This document shows positions 1-9,418 of a stretch of 64,000 nucleotides of DNA, in pieces (position 1 is the stretch's first letter; every line of letters starts with the position of its first letter). The position numbers and the translations under genes were made by a program. The stretch is from NCBI RefSeq assembly GCF_027107535.1, contig NZ_CP114283.1:1860001-1924000 (forward strand), in the 5' to 3' direction. This DNA is from Streptomyces aurantiacus (lineage in GTDB: Bacteria > Actinomycetota > Actinomycetes > Streptomycetales > Streptomycetaceae). The notes beneath the pieces are model-generated. The model ran no database searches, was not told the DNA's origin, and saw only the letters and a list, made by a program, of their open reading frames with translations.

Positions 1-1
1 G

Positions 2-2554
2 CGCCGCGGCGCCGGGTCCGAGGTGCGGGAGCGTGCCGTGGTCCCCGGCAACCTCCGGGCCCGGCTCACCTCCTTCGTCGGCCGGAGCAGCGACCTCGCG
101 ACCATCCGCGGCGACCTCGCGTCGGCGCGGCTCGTCACGCTGCTCGGGCCCGGCGGCGCCGGGAAGACCCGGCTCTCGCAGGAGGCGGCGGAGAGCGTCG
201 CCGAGACCCTGCCCGACGGGGTGTGGCTGGCAGAGCTCGCACCCGTGGACGACCCGGAGGCCGTCCCCGAGGCCGTCCTCACCGCGCTCGGGGCGCGCGA
301 GACCGTGCTGCGCGGCGCCGGGGCCGAGGAGATGCGGGCCGTCACCGACCGGCACGACGACCCGCTCGTCCGGCTCACCGAGCACTGCGCCAAACGCCGC
401 ATGCTGATCGTCCTCGACAACTGCGAACACGTCGTGGACGCCGCGGCCCGGCTCGTCGAGCAGCTGCTCGAACGCTGCCCGGGACTGACCGTTCTCGCCA
501 CGAGCCGTGAACCTCTCGGCGTGCCGGGGGAGTTGCTGAGGCCCGTCGAGCCCTTGCCCGAGCCGTACGCGCTGAAGCTGCTCGCCGACCGGGGAGCGGC
601 CGCCCGGCCCGGCTTCCGGATCGAGGACGCCCCGGAGGCCGCCGCCGAGATCTGCCGGCGGCTCGACGGACTGCCGCTCGCCATCGAACTCGCCGCCGCC
701 CGGCTGCGGATGCTGACCCCGCGCCAGATCGCCGACCGACTCGACAACCGCTTCCGTCTCCTCACCTCCGGCAGCCGTACCGTACTGCCCCGCCAGCAGA
801 CCCTGCGTGCCGTCGTCGACTGGTCCTGGGAACTTTTGGACGAGGACGAACGCGACGTACTGCGGCGGCTGTCCGTGTTCGCCGGCGGCTGCGACCTCGC
901 CGCCGCCGAGGCCGTCTGCGGACCCGCCGCGCTGGAGGCTCTCGGCTCGCTCGTCGACAAGTCCCTTGTCGTCGCGGCGCCTTCCTCCGAAGGCGCGGCC
1001 GACGGCGGGATGCGCTACCGGCTCCTGGAGACGGTCGCCGAGTACGCCGGACAGCGGCTCGACGAGTCCGGCGACCGCTCCGCCGCCGAGCGCGCCCACC
1101 TCACGTACTACCGCGAACTCGCCCGCACCACCGACCCGAAGCTGCGCGGCCCCGGCCAGCGCGCGGCCATCGATCTGCTCCAGCTCGAAGGCGAGAACAT
1201 GCGCGCCGCCCTGCACCACGCCGTCGCCGAGCGCGACGAGCAGGAGGCGCTCTGCCTCGTCCTCTCGCTCGCCTGGTACTGGCAGATCCGCGACGCGCGC
1301 ACGGCGCTCCGCAACTGGTCACGCGAGGTCATCGCACTGGGCCCCGACCCGTTCGCGCCGCCCGCGGAGCCGGCCGTCCCGCTGTACGAACCGTGTACCG
1401 CGACGCCGCCGCCGATGCGGCCCGAGGTCCTCCAGGAGGCCCGGCGCGGTGTCCACCTCATCCATCTCGCCTGCATGGACCTGGAGCTGGAGACCTGGAG
1501 CACGCCGGAGGCCGAGGCGAAGCTGCTGGCCATCACCGAGGCGTACCGGCCGGGGTTCCCGCAGGTCTGCCGCAACCCCGGCTACCTCTGGTTCTTCGCC
1601 GTGATGCTGACCGGCGACATGGACCGGCTGCGCGAGGTGGTCGACGCGAGTATCGACACCTGTCGCGAGCTCGGTTACCGGTGGGAGCTGGCCGTCGCCC
1701 TGCAGATGCGCGCCAACGTCCTGGCCAACCGCAGCGACTGGGCCGGCGACGCGACCCGTGACGCCGACGAGTCACTGGAGATCTTCGCCGGCATCGGGGA
1801 CGCCTGGGGCACCGCCGAGGCGCTCTCCGTCCGCGGCGAGGCCCACGAACGCAAGGGCGACAACGCCCTGGCCGCCGCGGACTACACGCGGGCCATCACC
1901 CACGCCGAACGACTCGGGGCCCGCGCCCAGACGGCCATCCTCACCACCCGTCTCGGCAGCGTCCTCATCGACTCGGGCGAGACCGAGCGGGGCGAGCGGC
2001 TGCTGCGCGACGTCCTGGAGGAAGGACAGGGCGCACACAACGAGGCCATGCCGGCGGCCCGGCTCTCCCTCACGATGTGGCTCAGCCGCACGGGCCGCGT
2101 CCCCGAGGCCCGGGAGCAGATCAGCCGGCTGCGCGCCGAGTTCGCCGCCGTGCGCTTCGTGGTCTTCAACGGATACGTCCTCGGTGTCGAGGCCTGGCTG
2201 GACGTCCAGGAGGGCCTCTACGAGGAGGCGTCGGTGAAGATCCGGGGCGCCCTGGCGCAGGCGGACGACCCCCTGACCCGCATGTTGTCGCCGCAGATGA
2301 GGTCCATGCAGCTGACCACGGCCGCCCTCGTGCTGTCCGGCCTGGACGGCGGCCGGCGTGCCCGGGACGCCGCCCGCTGCCTCGGCGTCGCCGACGGGCT
2401 GCTGCCGCCCGCCCACTTCCGGACCACCGCGGAGCGCGAGGCACGGGACCGGGCCGAGACCGAGGCATGCGCGGTCCTCGGCGAGGAGGCGTACGAGGCC
2501 GCGTACGCGGAGGGCGGCAGCCTCTCCTTCGAGGAGGCCACCGCCCTGCTCTGA
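2..2554 (+). CDS. SARP/AfsR-like NTPase-TPR transcriptional regulator (5' truncated)
   Basis: The frame is open through the left edge, so the true start lies outside the window; a GTG at 23 is the first visible start codon. The visible part begins in the linker that precedes the NTPase of SARP/AfsR-type regulators (VPGNL...TSFVGR), followed by a Walker A (GPGGAGKTRL), a Walker B (MLIVLDNCEH), the ATSREPL sensor and the GLPLAIELAAARL motif of STAND/NB-ARC ATPases. The C-terminal half is helical and TPR-like, with no LuxR helix-turn-helix at the end. The DNA-binding winged helix and BTAD domain are therefore expected upstream, which is inference. The gene runs toward the ABC exporter operon, with 35 bp between the stop codons, and heptamer repeats in front of that operon suggest it as a target. 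Confidence 0.8.
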   Translation, partial: RRGAGSEVRERAVVPGNLRARLTSFVGRSSDLATIRGDLASARLVTLLGPGGAGKTRLSQEAAESVAETLPDGVWLAELAPVDDPEAVPEAVLTALGARETVLRGAGAEEMRAVTDRHDDPLVRLTEHCAKRRMLIVLDNCEHVVDAAARLVEQLLERCPGLTVLATSREPLGVPGELLRPVEPLPEPYALKLLADRGAAARPGFRIEDAPEAAAEICRRLDGLPLAIELAAARLRMLTPRQIADRLDNRFRLLTSGSRTVLPRQQTLRAVVDWSWELLDEDERDVLRRLSVFAGGCDLAAAEAVCGPAALEALGSLVDKSLVVAAPSSEGAADGGMRYRLLETVAEYAGQRLDESGDRSAAERAHLTYYRELARTTDPKLRGPGQRAAIDLLQLEGENMRAALHHAVAERDEQEALCLVLSLAWYWQIRDARTALRNWSREVIALGPDPFAPPAEPAVPLYEPCTATPPPMRPEVLQEARRGVHLIHLACMDLELETWSTPEAEAKLLAITEAYRPGFPQVCRNPGYLWFFAVMLTGDMDRLREVVDASIDTCRELGYRWELAVALQMRANVLANRSDWAGDATRDADESLEIFAGIGDAWGTAEALSVRGEAHERKGDNALAAADYTRAITHAERLGARAQTAILTTRLGSVLIDSGETERGERLLRDVLEEGQGAHNEAMPAARLSLTMWLSRTGRVPEAREQISRLRAEFAAVRFVVFNGYVLGVEAWLDVQEGLYEEASVKIRGALAQADDPLTRMLSPQMRSMQLTTAALVLSGLDGGRRARDAARCLGVADGLLPPAHFRTTAEREARDRAETEACAVLGEEAYEAAYAEGGSLSFEEATALL

Positions 2555-2589
2555 CGCGCGTTCGAGGCGAGGACGGGGCCCCGGCCCAC

Positions 2590-3420
2590 TCAGCTCTTGG
2601 TGCGGAACTTGTGGATCGCGACCGGCGCCATCACCGCGGTGATTGCCACCGACCAGCCGAGGGTCACCCACAGGTCGTGCGCGACCGGGCCGCCCACCAT
2701 CAGCCCACGGGCCGCGTCCGCGAGCGTGGACAGCGGGTTGTAGTCGGTGAACGCCTGCAGCCAGCCGGGCATCGACGCCGTCGGGGCGAAGATCGACGAG
2801 CCGAACTGCAGCGGGAACAGCACGAGGAATCCCATCGCCTGGACGGACTGCGCGTTCTTCAGGATCACGCCCAGGGTGAGGAACACCCACATGATCGACG
2901 AGGCGAACACCGCGGCCAGGCCCACGGCCGCGAACAGGCCGGGCCAGCTGTTGATGTCGAACCCGACCAGGACGGCGACGATCATCAGCACGGTCGTCGC
3001 GAACAGCATGCGGACCAGTTCCACCGAGACCTTCGCGAACAGCACCGAGCCGCGCCCGATCGGCAGCGACCGGAAGCGGTCCATGACACCGGAGTTGAAG
3101 TCCTGGCTGAAGCCCGTGCCGACGCCCTGGGACAGCGTCATGCTCATCATCGCGATCATGCCGGGGATCACGTACTGCACGTACCCGTCCTGCCCGCCGC
3201 CCAGGGCCTGCCCGATCGAGCCGCCGAAGACGTACACGAACAGCAGGGTGAAGACGACCGGCATCAGCAGCGCGTCGAACATCGACTCGGGGTCCTGCCG
3301 GATCCACAGCAGGTTGCGGCGGACGAGGGCGCCGGTGTGGCGCAGGTGGCCGCGCAGCGAGATACGGGCGTCCGCCCTGATGTCGCCGGCGGCGGAGAGA
3401 GTGGTGGTGGCGGCGCTCAT
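2590..3420 (-). CDS. ABC-2 type transporter permease (DrrB family)
   Basis: This 276-residue integral membrane protein is of the ABC-2/DrrB type, the membrane half of two-component antibiotic or lipid exporters. About six hydrophobic segments can be read (for example FDALLMPVVFTLLFVYVFGG and the stretch GFLVLFPLQFGSSIFAP), with the family's LADAARGL stretch near the end. Its ATG overlaps the TGA of the upstream ATPase gene by 4 bp (ATGA), so the two are translationally coupled and make one exporter. The substrate cannot be told from sequence. The convergent regulator gene ends 35 bp away. Confidence 0.9.
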   Translation of the reverse strand: MSAATTTLSAAGDIRADARISLRGHLRHTGALVRRNLLWIRQDPESMFDALLMPVVFTLLFVYVFGGSIGQALGGGQDGYVQYVIPGMIAMMSMTLSQGVGTGFSQDFNSGVMDRFRSLPIGRGSVLFAKVSVELVRMLFATTVLMIVAVLVGFDINSWPGLFAAVGLAAVFASSIMWVFLTLGVILKNAQSVQAMGFLVLFPLQFGSSIFAPTASMPGWLQAFTDYNPLSTLADAARGLMVGGPVAHDLWVTLGWSVAITAVMAPVAIHKFRTKS

Positions 3421-4451
3421 ACGGCGACCTCCTCGAGGTCGGGGGCGGGCGTCGCGTCCTGCGGGGCACTGGCGCGGTGGCCGGTGAGGGACAGGAACAC
3501 CTCGTCCAGGCTGGGCAGTTCGGTGGTGATGGAGGAGAGCGTGATGCCGCGCGCGGTGACCGCGCCGACCACGGCGGTCAGCTGCTCGTCACTGAGGATC
3601 GGGACCAGGACGTCACCGCGGTCGGTGTCCACGGTGGAGGTGGCCAGCCCGGTGAGCCCCAGTTCGTCGAGCGCGACGGCCAGCGGCCGCAGCTGCAGTG
3701 GATCGACCGGGCGGACCCGCAGACTACGGCCGCCGACCTTCGCCTTCAGCTCCTCGATGGCGCCGTTGGCTATGACCTTGCCGCGGTCCACGACGGTCAG
3801 TTCGGAGGCGAGCTGCTCGGCCTCCTCCATGTACTGGGTGGTGAGCAGGACGGTGACACCGTCGCCGACCATGCGCTTGACCTCGGTCCACACCTCGTTG
3901 CGGGTGCGCGGGTCGAGACCGGTGGTGGGCTCGTCGAGGAAGAGGACGGAGGGCTGCCCGATCATCGACGCGGCCAGGTCCAGCCGCCGCCGCATACCCC
4001 CGGAGTACGTGCTCGCCGGACGCCTTGCGGCGTCGGTGAGCGAGAAGCGCTCCAGCAGCTCGTCGGCGCGGGCGCGGGCGTCCTTGCGGGGCAGGTCGAG
4101 GAGCCGGCCGATCATGTAGAGGTTCTCCCAGCCCGGGAGCTTCTCGTCGACGGAGGCGTACTGCCCGGTCAGGCCGATCACCCGGCGCAACTGCCGAGGC
4201 TGGCGCAGGACGTCGTAGCCGGCGACGGTCGCCTGCCCGGTGTCGGGCATGAGAAGGGTGGACAGGATCCGTACGAGGGTGGTCTTGCCGGCGCCGTTCG
4301 GTCCGAGCACACCCATGACGGTGCCCTCGCGCACGTCCAGGTCCACGCCGTCCAGTGCCTTGGTCTCGCCGTAGTGCTTGACCAGTCCCCGGACGGTGAC
4401 GGCGTCGCGGCGGCCGCCTTCTTGCCGGGGGTTCTTGTCGATTCGCGTCAT
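3417..4451 (-). CDS. ABC transporter ATP-binding protein (DrrA family)
   Basis: The 344-residue cytoplasmic ATPase has Walker A GPNGAGKTT, the signature YSGGMRRRLDLA, Walker B SVLFLDEPTTGLDPRTR and the H-loop region TTQYMEEAEQL, all typical of DrrA (daunorubicin-type export). A C-terminal DUF4162-like region follows. An ATG at 4511 would add 20 residues, but the N-terminus MTRIDKNPRQEGG at 4451 fits the family better, and the longer form would read through the repeat array at 4473-4521. It is the first gene of the operon with the permease. Confidence 0.9.
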   Translation of the reverse strand: MTRIDKNPRQEGGRRDAVTVRGLVKHYGETKALDGVDLDVREGTVMGVLGPNGAGKTTLVRILSTLLMPDTGQATVAGYDVLRQPRQLRRVIGLTGQYASVDEKLPGWENLYMIGRLLDLPRKDARARADELLERFSLTDAARRPASTYSGGMRRRLDLAASMIGQPSVLFLDEPTTGLDPRTRNEVWTEVKRMVGDGVTVLLTTQYMEEAEQLASELTVVDRGKVIANGAIEELKAKVGGRSLRVRPVDPLQLRPLAVALDELGLTGLATSTVDTDRGDVLVPILSDEQLTAVVGAVTARGITLSSITTELPSLDEVFLSLTGHRASAPQDATPAPDLEEVAV

Positions 4452-4472
4452 GCCGCCAAGGTGCCAGCCCTC

Positions 4473-4521
4473 ACCGACAAACCACCGACAGCCCACCGAC
4501 AGGCTCGACATGTCATCGACA
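4473..4521 (-). promoter_or_regulatory. Heptamer direct-repeat array, SARP-type operator candidate
   Basis: On the minus strand TGTCGGT occurs at 4501-4495, 4490-4484 and 4479-4473, exactly 11 bp apart. Two variants, TGTCGAT (4521-4515) and TGTCGAG (4510-4504), are also 11 bp apart. SARP activators are known to bind heptamer direct repeats at 11- or 22-bp spacing just upstream of a -10 region. The array lies 21 bp before the ATG of the ABC ATPase, so transcription would start very near the start codon. That the SARP-like gene at the left edge is the cognate regulator is inference. Confidence 0.6.
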
Positions 4522-4617
4522 GTCGCTCGCTCCGATGCCGGGTGCGGGCCGGTGGGAACTGCGCGGCCGGCCGAGACGGACCCGCAGCCGAATACCGTGC
4601 CCCCCGCGGAGCAAAAC

Positions 4618-4653
4618 GGCAGCCCGCCGACGGGGGAAGATCGGCGGGCTGCC
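4618..4653 (-). terminator. Intrinsic terminator of panB
   Basis: A perfect 13-bp inverted repeat (GGCAGCCCGCCGA and its complement) closes a 10-nt loop immediately downstream of the panB stop codon. The complement side is A-rich (AAAA at 4613-4616), giving a short U tract for minus-strand transcripts. Confidence 0.8.
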
Positions 4654-4669
4654 TTGGTGCCGCAGTGGA

Positions 4670-5533
4670 CTAGTGGACGGAGTGCTCCTCCTGCGGGAAC
4701 GTTCCGCCGACGACGTCGTCGGCGAACGCCTTCGCGGCGTTGCCCATGACCTCACGCAGGTTCGCGTACTGCTTCACGAAGCGCGGCATCTTGCCGCCCG
4801 TGAGCCCGAGCATGTCGGTCCACACGAGAACCTGCGCGTCCGTGTCGGGCCCGGCACCGATACCGACCGTCGGAATGTGCAGCACCCGGGTGACCTCGGC
4901 GGCCAGCTCGGCCGGCACGAGCTCCAGCACGACCGCGAACGCACCCGCGTCCTGGACGGCCTTCGCGTCCCGCAGCAGCTGCTGTGCGGCCTCCTCGCCG
5001 CGCCCCTGGACGCGGTATCCCATGGAGTTCACCGACTGGGGCGTCAGGCCGATGTGCGCCATGACGGGGATGCCGGACTCCACGAGCAGCTCGATCTGCC
5101 GGTGCGAGCGCTCGCCGCCCTCCAGCTTCACGGCGCCGACCCCGGCCTCCTTCACCAGCCGCGTGGCCGACCGGAGCGCCTGCACGGGCCCCTCCTGGTA
5201 CGACCCGAAGGGCAGGTCACCCACGATGAGGGCGCGCGAGGTGCCCCGTACGACGGCGGCCGACAGCATGGTCATCTCGTCGAGCGTGACGGGCACGGTC
5301 GTCTCGTAGCCCAGGTGACAGTTGCCCGCCGAGTCGCCGACGAGCATGACCGGGATGCCGGCCTCGTCGAAGACGGACGCGGTCATCGCGTCGTACGCGG
5401 TGAGCATCGGCCACTTCTCGCCGCGCTCCTTGGCGACGGTGATGTCGCGGACGGTGATACGGCGTGTGCCCTTGCCCCCGTACAGCGCCTTGCTGCTGCT
5501 GTCGGTGGTGTGGGCAGCCGAAAGCTGCGTCAT
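4670..5533 (-). CDS. panB: 3-methyl-2-oxobutanoate hydroxymethyltransferase
   Basis: PanB makes ketopantoate from 2-oxoisovalerate and 5,10-methylene-tetrahydrofolate, the first committed step of pantothenate (CoA) synthesis. The protein has the family hallmarks in order: LTAYDAMTA, the metal-binding MLVGDSAGN, VKLEGG, MAHIGLTPQS and GIGAGPDTDAQVLVW. The start at 5533 (MTQLSAAH, 287 residues) is chosen over the ATG at 5554 because a clear GAAGGAG lies 8 nt upstream of it. It is monocistronic, with its own terminator, and is divergent from the MFS gene. Confidence 0.95.
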   Translation of the reverse strand: MTQLSAAHTTDSSSKALYGGKGTRRITVRDITVAKERGEKWPMLTAYDAMTASVFDEAGIPVMLVGDSAGNCHLGYETTVPVTLDEMTMLSAAVVRGTSRALIVGDLPFGSYQEGPVQALRSATRLVKEAGVGAVKLEGGERSHRQIELLVESGIPVMAHIGLTPQSVNSMGYRVQGRGEEAAQQLLRDAKAVQDAGAFAVVLELVPAELAAEVTRVLHIPTVGIGAGPDTDAQVLVWTDMLGLTGGKMPRFVKQYANLREVMGNAAKAFADDVVGGTFPQEEHSVH

Positions 5534-5692
5534 GGCAACGGCTCCTTCTGTCATCTCGAGGCACCCTGACGGCGTCCCCGGATCACGTCCATGGTGGCAC
5601 CTCGTGCCCTCGAACGGCTAGGGGGGCCACCACGGCCCTCCTCCGCCGGGCGCCGAAGCGGCCTCCACGGTGCGTAAGGCTTCGGTAAGAGA

Positions 5693-5721
5693 TTTCGATA
5701 CGAGACGGTCTCGTATCGAAA
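5693..5721. promoter_or_regulatory. 29-bp perfect palindrome, TetR-type operator candidate
   Basis: TTTCGATACGAGAC and its exact reverse complement flank a single G. The palindrome ends 19 bp before the MFS start codon, and a TAGCCT at 5729-5734 could serve as -10 element. It is the likely operator of the TetR repressor encoded just downstream of the transporter; the pairing is inferred from position only. Confidence 0.65.
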
Positions 5722-5740
5722 CTTGCATAGCCTCGTAGCC

Positions 5741-7315
5741 ATGACAACTCCTGCCGTTCCCGCCTCCCGGACACCGGAAGCCGTGCACCGGCGACGCTGG
5801 GCGATCCTCGGCGTCCTGATGCTGAGCCTGCTGATCGTCGTCCTCGACAACTCGATCCTCAACGTCGCCATCAAGACCATCTCGACACCCGCCCCGACCG
5901 GCCTGGGAGCGACCCAGAGCCAGCTGGAATGGGCCATCAACTCCTACACCCTCGTCTTCGCGGGCCTGCTCTTCTCCGCGGGCCTCCTCGGCGACCGGCT
6001 CGGGCGCAAGAAGGTCCTCCTCGGCGGCCTCCTCGTGTTCGGCATCGGCTCGGCGCTCGCCGCCTCCTCCGGCTCCCCGGCCGAGCTCGTCGCGTTCCGC
6101 GCGGTGATGGGCCTCGGCGCCGCCTTTGTGATGCCGGCCACGCTCGCCGTCCTCATGAACGTCTTCGAGCGTGACGAACAGCCGAAGGCCATCGGCATCT
6201 GGGCGGGCGGAGTGGGCCTGGCCATCGCGATCGGCCCGATCACCGGAGGGGTCCTGCTCGACCACTTCTGGTGGGGATCCGTCTTCCTGGTCAACGTGCC
6301 GATCGTGGTCGTGGCGCTCGCCCTGATGGTCTGGCTCGTCCCCGACTCCCGCGACCCGAAGCCCGGCCGGATCGACCTCGTGGGCGTCGGGCTGTCCGTC
6401 GTCGGGCTCGTCCTGCTGGTGTACGGCATCATCAAGGGCGGCCAGCTCGCCGACTTCACCGACCCCATGGTCCTCGCGACCATCGGCGCCGGGCTCGCCG
6501 TACTCGTCGGCTTCGTCGTGCACCAGAAGCACAGCGACCACCCGTCCATCGACGTCGGCCACTTCAGGAACAAGGTCTTCTCGGCGGCCATCGCCGCCAT
6601 CGCGCTCGTGTTCTTCGCGCTGATGGGCGTGACCTTCTTCGCCGTCTTCTACACGCAGAGCGTGCGCGGATACTCGCCCCTGCAGACCGGCCTGCTGATG
6701 CTGCCGCTGGCCGTCGCGCAGCTCGTCTTCGCGCCGCGCGCCCGGCTCGTCGTGGACCGCTTCGGCAACAAGGCCACCACGACCGGCGGCATGCTCATCA
6801 TCGCCGCGATGCTGGCCGCGTTCGCCACGCTGGAGGCGGACACGCCGATCTGGATCCTGGAGGTCGTCTTCTTCCTGATGGGCGCGGGAATGGCGCACAT
6901 CATGACGCCGACCAGTGTCGTGATCATGCAGGCCCTGCCCCGCGAGAAGGCGGGTTCCGCCTCCGCGCTCAGCAACACCTTCCGGCAGGTCGGCGGCGCC
7001 CTGGGCATCGCCGTGCTCGGCTCGGTCCTGTCCGCCGCGTACCGCTCGGGCATCGAGGACGAGCTGCCCGCCGCCGCACGGCACACCGCGGGGGAGTCCA
7101 TCGAGGCGACACTCGGCTTCGCCGCGAAGCTCGGCCCGAAGGGGGACGCCCTCGTCGGCCCGGCCAACGACGCCTTCCTGCACGCGATGCACGTCACGGC
7201 CCTGTGCGGTGCGGGCGTCGCCCTCGTGGGCGCGGTGGTCGTGGGCCTGTACCTGCCGGGCCGCACCCCGGACCCGGCCGGCAAGGAGGAGGAACTGGTG
7301 GGCGCCGACCACTGA
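5741..7315 (+). CDS. MFS drug-efflux transporter (DHA2, 14-TM, EmrB/QacA type)
   Basis: The 524-residue polytopic membrane protein has the DHA2 signature in TM1 ([16 protein letters not shown]), motif [14 protein letters not shown] and about 14 hydrophobic segments. The family exports lipophilic drugs and cations by proton antiport. The ATG at 5741 ([10 protein letters not shown]) is taken rather than the TTG at 5723, which touches the palindrome. A TetR gene follows on the same strand after 185 bp, a common transporter/repressor arrangement. The substrate is unknown. Confidence 0.9.
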   Translation: MTTPAVPASRTPEAVHRRRWAILGVLMLSLLIVVLDNSILNVAIKTISTPAPTGLGATQSQLEWAINSYTLVFAGLLFSAGLLGDRLGRKKVLLGGLLVFGIGSALAASSGSPAELVAFRAVMGLGAAFVMPATLAVLMNVFERDEQPKAIGIWAGGVGLAIAIGPITGGVLLDHFWWGSVFLVNVPIVVVALALMVWLVPDSRDPKPGRIDLVGVGLSVVGLVLLVYGIIKGGQLADFTDPMVLATIGAGLAVLVGFVVHQKHSDHPSIDVGHFRNKVFSAAIAAIALVFFALMGVTFFAVFYTQSVRGYSPLQTGLLMLPLAVAQLVFAPRARLVVDRFGNKATTTGGMLIIAAMLAAFATLEADTPIWILEVVFFLMGAGMAHIMTPTSVVIMQALPREKAGSASALSNTFRQVGGALGIAVLGSVLSAAYRSGIEDELPAAARHTAGESIEATLGFAAKLGPKGDALVGPANDAFLHAMHVTALCGAGVALVGAVVVGLYLPGRTPDPAGKEEELVGADH

Positions 7316-7320
7316 AGCGT

Positions 7321-7347
7321 CCCCGAAGGGGCGCGGGGAACCGCGCG
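7321..7347. repeat. Dispersed intergenic repeat, copy A
   Basis: CCCCGAAGGGGCGCGGGGAA followed by CCGCGCG is one copy of a short repeat found elsewhere in the window between genes (53594-53621, and on the opposite strand 32018-32058 and 43343-43371). It can fold CCCC/GGGG hairpins and lies between the MFS and TetR genes. Confidence 0.55.
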
Positions 7348-7500
7348 CCCGGCCACGACGCGCCCGCGGACGACCGGCCGGCCTTCCGCCGGGGCGTACG
7401 GCTCGGCAGGGCGGGCCGCCGCCGCCCCGGTCGGCCAGGGACAATCAGCTTGTCCGGGGAGCGGCGGAACAGTGCGGCGGCGCGGTGGCAGGACAGCGGC

Positions 7501-8154
7501 ATGCGAGGAGAGCGGAGCGAACACGTGGGCGGCGCGGAGCGCGAGGCGGGTACGGCCGTACGGGGCGGGGCCGCCAGAGGGCGCCCCCGTAGCGAGGCGG
7601 TGGAACGCTCGATCGTCGAGGGCGTCATGAAGCTGCTGGAGGAGGGCGTTCCGCTCGCGGACATCTCCATCGAGCGGGTCGCGCGCATCGCCGGTGTGGG
7701 AAAGGCCACCATCTACCGGCGCTGGAGCGGCCGCGAGGAGCTCTTCTGCGACGTGCTGCGCACCGCCGAACCGCCCGACCCGGAACTGCCCGGCACGTCC
7801 ATGCGCGACGACCTGATCGTCCTGCTCGAATCGCTCCGGCAGCGCGGGCTGGTGAGCCGCTCGTCGGCGATCATGCACAACGTCTTCGCGCAGATGAAGA
7901 GCAGCCCCAAGCTGTGGAAGGTGTACCACGCGGCCGTCATCGAGCCGCGCCGCCTGAGGGTGCTCGACGTGCTGCGCCGCGGCCAGGAGAACGGCGAGAT
8001 CCGCGCGGACGTCGACGTCGAACTGGCCAACGACCTCTTCGTGGGCCCCATGCTCGTACGCGCCGTCATCCGCCCGGACGCCGGGCTGGAGGAGGGTCTG
8101 TCCGAACGGATCGTCGACGCCGTCCTCGCCGGGCTGGGACCCGCCGCCCCCTGA
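7501..8154 (+). CDS. TetR/AcrR family transcriptional regulator
   Basis: The 217-residue protein has an N-terminal TetR helix-turn-helix (DISIERVARIAGVGKATIYRRW, about residues 58-79) after a basic RGRPRSEA segment, and a C-terminal ligand domain of TetR_C type (SSAIMHNVFAQMKSSP...). It is probably the repressor of the MFS exporter upstream, acting at the palindrome 5693-5721. Two starts are possible: the ATG at 7501 with AGGA upstream, or a GTG at 7525 with GGAG 7 nt upstream, which would remove 8 residues. Confidence 0.85.
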   Translation: MRGERSEHVGGAEREAGTAVRGGAARGRPRSEAVERSIVEGVMKLLEEGVPLADISIERVARIAGVGKATIYRRWSGREELFCDVLRTAEPPDPELPGTSMRDDLIVLLESLRQRGLVSRSSAIMHNVFAQMKSSPKLWKVYHAAVIEPRRLRVLDVLRRGQENGEIRADVDVELANDLFVGPMLVRAVIRPDAGLEEGLSERIVDAVLAGLGPAAP

Positions 8155-8350
8155 GCCGCGCCCCGACTCCCGGGCGAATGTGCATGTTTCGTCACAAGCT
8201 GCCCCGATGGGCCCGCTGCCGGAACTCGGCACACCCACTTCCTCGTCCTCGTGCCCGTACGGCCGTCAAGAGACGGCGGGAACGGACGCGATCATCCCCT
8301 AGGGTCTTAGACGCGGGGACGATGTGAACGGCAGTTGGTGAGGCGACGGT

Positions 8351-9388
8351 ATGGCGCAGGCGTACATGACGGAGACGGGCAGCGGCGGCCAGGGGCCCGA
8401 CCGCAGAGGAACCCGGCTCCGGCGCCTGTTCTCCACGCTCCGCGCCGACCGGGGCATCTGGCGCCGGGGGATCGTCCTCGCCGCGTTCGCCCTCGTGCTC
8501 GCCCTGGTGATGGTTCTGCACGCGCAGATCCCGAACACCATCGGCAACCTCGGCAGTCTTCTGGAGACCTTCCTGCCCTGGCTGGGCCTCTTCGTGCCGG
8601 TGCTGCTCGTCCTGGCCCTGGTCCGCAGGTCCGCGACCGCGCTGATCGCCGTGCTGCTGCCCGCCGTCGTCTGGCTCAACCTCTTCGGCGGGCTGCTCGT
8701 CGACCGGACGGGCCCCGGCGAAGACCTCACCGTCGCCACGCACAACGTCAACGCCGACAACCCGGACCCGGCCGGCACGGCCCGCGACGTCGCCGCGTCC
8801 GGTGCGGACGTGGTGGCCCTGGAGGAGCTGACGACCTCGGCGGTCCCGGTGTACGAGAGGGCCCTCGCCTCGACGTACAAGTACCACTCCGTGCAGGGCA
8901 CGGTCGGCCTGTGGAGCAAGTACCCGCTGAGCGCGTCCCGGCCCGTCGACATCAAGCTCGGCTGGACGCGCGCGATGCGGGCGACGGTCACCGCGCCCGA
9001 GGGGCAACTCGCGGTGTACGTGGCCCATCTCCCCTCCGTACGCGTGAAGCTGGAGGCCGGATTCACCGCGCGGCAGCGCGACAAGAGCGCCGACGCGCTC
9101 GGTGAGGCCATCGCCGACGAGAAGCTGCCGCAGATCGCCCTCCTCGGCGACCTGAACGGCACGATGAACGACCGTGCGCTGAACGCCGTCACCTCGCAGA
9201 TGCGCTCCACGCAGGGCGCCGCGGGCAGCGGCTTCGGGTTCAGCTGGCCGGCGTCGTTCCCGATGGCCCGGATCGACCAGATCATGGTCAAGGGTGTCGA
9301 GCCGGTCACCTCGTGGACCCTCCCCGAGACGGGCAGCGACCATCTTCCGATCGCCGCCCGCGTGAAGCTTTCGGCAACCACCTCGTAA
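8351..9388 (+). CDS. Membrane-anchored endonuclease/exonuclease/phosphatase (EEP) family protein
   Basis: About three membrane segments (roughly residues 38-55, 66-84 and 90-112) precede an EEP catalytic domain placed outside the membrane. EEP motifs are visible: ATHNVNADNP near the domain start, a Glu in VVALEEL, GDLNGTMNDRAL and the C-terminal SDHLPI. EEP proteins are metal-dependent phosphoesterases (DNases, phosphodiesterases, sphingomyelinase-like), so the substrate cannot be assigned. A GAGG sits 8-9 nt before the ATG. Adjacent genes give no functional clue. Confidence 0.8.
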   Translation: MAQAYMTETGSGGQGPDRRGTRLRRLFSTLRADRGIWRRGIVLAAFALVLALVMVLHAQIPNTIGNLGSLLETFLPWLGLFVPVLLVLALVRRSATALIAVLLPAVVWLNLFGGLLVDRTGPGEDLTVATHNVNADNPDPAGTARDVAASGADVVALEELTTSAVPVYERALASTYKYHSVQGTVGLWSKYPLSASRPVDIKLGWTRAMRATVTAPEGQLAVYVAHLPSVRVKLEAGFTARQRDKSADALGEAIADEKLPQIALLGDLNGTMNDRALNAVTSQMRSTQGAAGSGFGFSWPASFPMARIDQIMVKGVEPVTSWTLPETGSDHLPIAARVKLSATTS

Positions 9389-9418
9389 CCCCTGGGAATA
9401 CTGGGCCCGGGATGCTTT

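Noticed and set aside
2555..2589. Terminator between the SARP-like gene and the ABC operon
   Set aside because: Only a GGGGCCCC core is present in the 35-bp gap; the stem is too short to support a terminator call.
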